From NCBI RefSeq assembly GCF_935822925.1, contig NZ_CAKXZS010000023.1:62001-126000 (forward strand): a DNA stretch of 64,000 nt, read 5' to 3'. The notes under the pieces were generated by a model. That model was not told the origin of the DNA. It saw only the letters and a program-made list of their open reading frames with translations, and did not search any database. Each line of letters starts with the position of its first letter. Positions within the stretch are counted from its first letter, which is position 1. This stretch comes from Mesorhizobium ventifaucium. Its GTDB lineage: Bacteria > Pseudomonadota > Alphaproteobacteria > Rhizobiales > Rhizobiaceae. Positions 60,102 through 64,000 of the stretch are shown piece by piece. A program made the translations under genes and the position numbers.

Positions 60102-63100
60102 TCAATGCAGGCGGCCACTGGCGTGGGCAAGCATCGTATAGACCTTGCCGGTGTCCGACGTCAGGTAGGTCTGCGCCATCATGTTGTCGCGGTCGTTGCG
60201 CGACACGTCCTTGAGCAGCTTTTCGAAGTCGTCGCAGTAACGGTCGACGGCGGCGCGGAATTCCGCCTCCATTTGATATTTGCGGCGGATCTCGTCGAAC
60301 GTCTGCTGGCCCTTCAGCGTGTAGAGACGCCGGGTGAACACGTCACGCTCGCCGCTCCGGTAGCGGTTCCACAGCTCGATCGAGGCGTCGTGATCGATGG
60401 CGCGGGCGATGTCGACGGAAAGCGAGTTGAGCGACTCCACGACATGAAGCGGCGAGCGCTGGGCAGGGGCCGCCGAGCGTGGCGCTTCCGAAGGTGCCGC
60501 GGGCTTGGCGGCCTCCTCGCGCGACGCCCCGGTCAAGAGATCGCGCACCCAGCCGCCCTGCGGCGTGCGGCCGTTAGGGTCGCGCTGGCGCGGCGCCGTC
60601 TCCGACGGACGTTCCAGGTCGCCGCGCAGTGCGGTGTCACCCGACGGCGCCTGCGGGGCAAGGGGTTCCGGTGCCGGAGGACGGCGCAGCGGCTCAGTGG
60701 CGCGCGGGGCAGGCGTCTGCTGTGCCGGACGCAGGTTGCGCGGCTCGGAGGAGTCGGTGCTGCGGCCAGATTTCGCAACGATTTCCGAGAGTTCCTTCAG
60801 CGCGTTGATCTGCTCGGAAACGGCACGACGGATGGCCGTTGTCGATTCCTTTGCCTCTTCCGGCATCTCGATGACGCCCTTCTTGAGCTCAGCGCGGGTA
60901 AGGTCGAGCTCGCTCTTGATCGAGCTGGCGGTGCGTCGCATCTCCTCGGTCGCGTCGGCAAAGCGCTTGGTTGCCGAATCGACGACGTCGGCAATGGAGG
61001 TACGGATCTTGTCCGCCGACTCCAGCGTCTTGCCTTCGGCGTTCTGCAACGTCTGGCCGACCAGATCCTCGAACGAGCGCATGACTTTTTCGAGATCCTC
61101 CGACTTCTTGACCAGGCCGACGGCGAGGTCCTCCAGCGACGACTGCCTTTCCAGCGTGTGTTCGAGGTTGCTCTGGGCCGAGCTCAACAGGTCCGAAGCA
61201 CTGGACAGCAACCGGCTGTGCTCATCGAACTTGGTGGCGATCGAGGCAACCTCGCGCAAGGTCGAGGATGACAGCTCGGTAAGCCGTGTCGTGTTCGAAT
61301 CGACCAGACGCGCCGAACTGGCGAAGGTCTGCGCGGCTTTTTCCGTTGTCGCCGCAAAGCTTTGCGTGCTGCCGGTCAGGCGTTCGTCGACCTGGCCGAG
61401 ATTGGCCGCCGCCTGTTCGATCAGCTGGCCGAGCTGTGCGCTCGAGGTGCTCATGCGGCCGATGAGGTCGGCGACGCTGTCGGCGAGCGTCGAGCGCGCC
61501 CCTTCGACAGCCGACAATGTTTCGGCCGTGCGGCTGGCGAGCGCGTCGACCAAGGCGGCGTTTTCGCTGCGCAGCTTCTCGGTGGCGCGTTCGGTCACCT
61601 CTTCCATGCTCTTTTGCAGTTGCGAGCCGCCCAGGGCGAAGCGCTCGACCAGAGGCCGTGCCGTTTCGTCGAGGATTTTCGAGATCTCGGCCGAACGTGC
61701 CGCAAGCATGGTGTTGAGCTCGCGGGTGTTGGTGCCGATGGTCTTCGCCGCGTCGTTGGTGCTCTGGCCGATATGCTGGCCGACCGCAGTGAAGGTTTCG
61801 GCGATCGAGTTGGCGCGCGAAATGAGTTGCGCCTCGGCAGTCGAAACCTGCTCGTTGAGCTTCTGGCCTATCGTTTCGGTGGTGTAGACCAGACGGTTTT
61901 CGACGCCGGCAACCTGTTCCTCGACGCGAGCCGCCGCAGCCGCCGCGCTGGAGGCCAGGCGCTCGTCGGCGCCGGCGAGCGCCTGCTCGATCTCACGGGC
62001 GTGGACGGCCAATTCCTGACCGGTCTGCCTTGCACGTTCGGCAACCCGCTGCTCGGTGCTGGCAAACGCCCCGACGATGTTGTCGGCATGTTCTCCGATC
62101 GTCGACGTGCTGTCGGCAATGCGGGACACCAGGCGGTGATCCGCCTCCTCGAAAATACGGCCGATCTCGGACGCGCGGGCCGAGAGCGCTTCCGAACCTT
62201 CGGCGATGCGCGAGATCAGCTGTTGGTCGGCGGCATCGAAAATGCGGCCAAGGTCCGATGCCCGCGCTGCGAGCGCTTCGGCCGATTCGCCGATGCGCAC
62301 GCTGAGCCGTTCGTCGGCGCCTTCGAAATTGCGCAGGATGTCGCCGGCGCGTGCCGCCAGCGACTGCGCCGTTTCGACCGCGCGGGCAACCAGCTTCTGG
62401 TCCGCCGCATCGAATGTACCGGCGATCTCGCTGGCACGGGCAGCCAGTTGGTTGGCCGTTTCCTGGGCGCGCGCCAGCAACGAGTTCGAGGTGTCGTCGA
62501 CGCGGGCCATGATTGCGCTCGATGTATCCTCGGCCCGGGCAACGAGCGCGCTCGACGTGTCTTCGGCACGTGCAGCGAGGCGGCGATCCGCTTCCTCGAA
62601 GGTGCGTGCGATATCCTCCGCCCTGGCGAGCAGGGCAGTAGAGGTCTGCTCGGCGCGTTCGGCGATCTGGCGATCGGCGTCGCTGAACACAGCACCCGCC
62701 TGCTCATGCAGCGCACTGGTGACTTCCATGACCTTTTCGCGCAACGCTCCGGCAACGAAGACTGCGCTCTTTTCGAGCACGTTGCGGACGTTGTCGACAC
62801 CGGTCGACAGCGCGCGCTCCATGGTCCCGGCGCGCTCCTCGATGATACCGGTCTGGCGGCTGAACGCCTGCTCGATCTTTTCGACGTCGGCGGCAATGGC
62901 GTCCGAGATGTCGGTGCTTCTGGCGGCGATCTGGTCGATATGGCCGGACAGGGACCGGTCGACTTCCTTGCGCGTATCGGCGAGCCTGGAGAGATCGTCC
63001 TCCAGCGCACGGGTCAGCGCGTCGCGGCCTTCGGCCAGCTTGCCGACGTGCCCGGCGATGATGTCGTCTATGTCGCTGCGGCTCGCCGCAATTTTCTGCA

Positions 63101-64000
63101 GGTCTGCTTCCAGCGCACGTCTGAGGATGTCGCGGCCCTCGGCCAGCTTCTCGACCTGGCCGGCAACCAGCCCGTCGATGCTCGACCGGCTTTCCGCCAG
63201 CTTGGCGAGATCGTCTTCAAGCGCCTTGGACAGAATCGAGCGGTCTTGGATAAGCTTCTCGGCGTGGCTGTTTACAAGACCGTTGACGCTGCCGAGATCG
63301 GCCTCCAGCGCCCGCGCAAACTCTGCGCGATTGTCGGTCAGCTGCTGAGACTGGTCGGCGACGACACCCTTGATGGTATTGAGGTCTGCTTCCAGCGCGC
63401 GTCTGAGGATGTCGCGGCCTTCGGCCAGCTTCTCGACCTGGCCGGCAACCAGCCCGTCGATGCTCGACCGGCTTTCCGCCAGCTTGGCGAGATCGTCTTC
63501 AAGCGCCTTGGACAGGATCGAGCGGTCCTGGATGAGCTTCTCGGCGTGGCTGTTTACAAGACCATTGACGCTGCCGAGATCGGCCTCCAGCGCCCGCGCA
63601 AACTCTGCGCGATTGTCGGTCAGCTGCTGAGACTGGTCGGCGACCGCACCCTTGATGGTATTGAGGTCTGCTTCCAGCGCGCGTCTGAGCAGGTCGCGGC
63701 CTTCGGCCAGCTTCTCGACCTGGCCGGCAACCAGCCCGTCGATGCTCGACCGGCTTTCCGCCAATTTGGCGAGATCGTCTTCGAGCGCCTTCGACAGCGT
63801 CGAGCGGTCTGCGGCGAGCCTGTTCATGTGATCGGAGATCAGGCCGTTCACATTCTGCAGGTCGGTCTCCAACGCTTGCGACAGTTGACCACGATCTTCC
63901 GCCAGCTTTTCGGACTGGCCTGATATGACGTCCTTGATCGTGTTGAGATCGGATTCGAGCGCACGCTTGAGAATGTCGCGGCCCTCGGCCAGCTTCTCGA
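60102..64000 (-). CDS. GPR/RgsE-like giant coiled-coil growth-pole protein (5' end outside window)
   Basis: About 1298 C-terminal residues of a larger protein are visible; the frame remains open past 64000. From the N side it has 29-residue helical repeats (RALEADLNTIKG type) in 94-residue blocks, then 11-residue amphipathic repeats (ALVARAEDTSS type) like apolipoproteins, a long coiled coil, a Pro-rich linker, and a conserved C-terminal domain of about 110 residues (VESLNSLSVDIARAIDHDAS). This composition matches the growth pole ring protein of Agrobacterium/Sinorhizobium, needed for unipolar growth. Identity is inferred from composition and memory of the family, not alignment. Confidence 0.75.
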   Translation of the reverse strand, partial: EKLAEGRDILKRALESDLNTIKDVISGQSEKLAEDRGQLSQALETDLQNVNGLISDHMNRLAADRSTLSKALEDDLAKLAESRSSIDGLVAGQVEKLAEGRDLLRRALEADLNTIKGAVADQSQQLTDNRAEFARALEADLGSVNGLVNSHAEKLIQDRSILSKALEDDLAKLAESRSSIDGLVAGQVEKLAEGRDILRRALEADLNTIKGVVADQSQQLTDNRAEFARALEADLGSVNGLVNSHAEKLIQDRSILSKALEDDLAKLAESRSSIDGLVAGQVEKLAEGRDILRRALEADLQKIAASRSDIDDIIAGHVGKLAEGRDALTRALEDDLSRLADTRKEVDRSLSGHIDQIAARSTDISDAIAADVEKIEQAFSRQTGIIEERAGTMERALSTGVDNVRNVLEKSAVFVAGALREKVMEVTSALHEQAGAVFSDADRQIAERAEQTSTALLARAEDIARTFEEADRRLAARAEDTSSALVARAEDTSSAIMARVDDTSNSLLARAQETANQLAARASEIAGTFDAADQKLVARAVETAQSLAARAGDILRNFEGADERLSVRIGESAEALAARASDLGRIFDAADQQLISRIAEGSEALSARASEIGRIFEEADHRLVSRIADSTSTIGEHADNIVGAFASTEQRVAERARQTGQELAVHAREIEQALAGADERLASSAAAAAARVEEQVAGVENRLVYTTETIGQKLNEQVSTAEAQLISRANSIAETFTAVGQHIGQSTNDAAKTIGTNTRELNTMLAARSAEISKILDETARPLVERFALGGSQLQKSMEEVTERATEKLRSENAALVDALASRTAETLSAVEGARSTLADSVADLIGRMSTSSAQLGQLIEQAAANLGQVDERLTGSTQSFAATTEKAAQTFASSARLVDSNTTRLTELSSSTLREVASIATKFDEHSRLLSSASDLLSSAQSNLEHTLERQSSLEDLAVGLVKKSEDLEKVMRSFEDLVGQTLQNAEGKTLESADKIRTSIADVVDSATKRFADATEEMRRTASSIKSELDLTRAELKKGVIEMPEEAKESTTAIRRAVSEQINALKELSEIVAKSGRSTDSSEPRNLRPAQQTPAPRATEPLRRPPAPEPLAPQAPSGDTALRGDLERPSETAPRQRDPNGRTPQGGWVRDLLTGASREEAAKPAAPSEAPRSAAPAQRSPLHVVESLNSLSVDIARAIDHDASIELWNRYRSGERDVFTRRLYTLKGQQTFDEIRRKYQMEAEFRAAVDRYCDDFEKLLKDVSRNDRDNMMAQTYLTSDTGKVYTMLAHASGRLH
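63118..64000. repeat. 282-bp tandem repeats inside the GPR-like gene
   Basis: The same phrase (CGTCTGAG or close variants) occurs at 63118, 63400, 63682 and 63964, each 282 bp apart. The copies starting at 63118, 63400 and 63682 are nearly identical along their length, and the fourth is cut by the window end. 282 bp is 94 codons, made of two 29-residue units and one of 36 (29 plus one heptad). The near-identity at DNA level suggests recent duplication. Confidence 0.9.

Noticed and set aside
61362-63923. 853-codon open frame on the plus strand
   Set aside because: It is antisense to the repetitive GPR-like gene; repeats keep the opposite frame open, and the product has no known domain.
63118-64000. 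Tandem repeats as a CRISPR array
   Set aside because: The period is 282 bp, in frame with a coiled-coil protein, with no spacers.

Overview
The window looks like chromosomal DNA of a Rhizobiales alphaproteobacterium, most likely Mesorhizobium or a close relative. Reasons: high GC; the divK-pleD-rpmG, topA/rnr, glmU-glmS, DUF502-recG and sdhE-mfd blocks; an STAS-MlaE/MlaF/MlaD cluster; a giant growth-pole-ring (GPR/RgsE) type coiled-coil protein; and several RIME-like hairpin mosaics between genes. The genus is an inference from remembered gene order, not from a search.

Layout. 0.1-2.5 kb: cell-cycle and c-di-GMP signalling (divK, pleD) plus ribosomal protein L33. 2.7-10.7 kb, minus strand: a NIF3-like protein, an MFS permease, a Nudix hydrolase, a DUF983 protein, RNase R and topoisomerase I. 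11.2-12.5 kb: a small secreted COG4315-type protein and CcdA. 12.8-25.8 kb: core cell-wall precursor, repair and aromatic genes (glmU, glmS, DUF502, recG, sdhE, mfd, class II DAHP synthase), with a higBA toxin-antitoxin pair between glmS and DUF502. 25.9-35.6 kb: an accessory region with a frameshifted RibD/DHFR-like gene, an isoquinoline-oxidoreductase-type molybdoenzyme (iorA intact, iorB frameshifted) plus a c-type cytochrome, unrecognised membrane proteins, a methyltransferase, a RES/Xre toxin-antitoxin pair and long gene-poor gaps. 35.8-46.9 kb: a GFA protein, DgkA, hemerythrin, DedA, DUF1003, a Tag-like glycosylase, NadE, an ABC-exporter remnant, GltX, a DUF2865 protein and malic enzyme. 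47.1-52.3 kb: a second accessory patch with two LysR regulators, an alpha/beta hydrolase lacking its nucleophile, a frameshifted MBL hydrolase and an unusual SDR. 52.4-64 kb: an LpxH-like phosphoesterase, an MFS permease, a dipeptide epimerase, the Mla lipid-transport operon and the C-terminal part of the GPR-like protein, which runs off the end of the window.

How genes work together. DivK and PleD belong to one polarity and cell-cycle phosphorelay. GlmS and GlmU supply UDP-GlcNAc for peptidoglycan and LPS. RecG, Mfd, TopA and the Tag-like protein serve DNA maintenance. MlaE (with a fused STAS domain), MlaF, MlaD and the lipoprotein form one retrograde phospholipid ABC system. IorA, IorB and the diheme cytochrome would form an electron-transfer hydroxylase if IorB were intact.

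The most notable observations are these. Single-base lesions occur in four accessory genes and I saw none in the long core genes. The higBA promoter has two identical operators. The GPR-like gene carries DNA-level tandem repeats of exactly 282 bp. At least five RIME-like mosaics lie between genes. I did not find a clearly new multi-gene system. The least explained locus is the membrane-protein pair at 30.9-32.3 kb.
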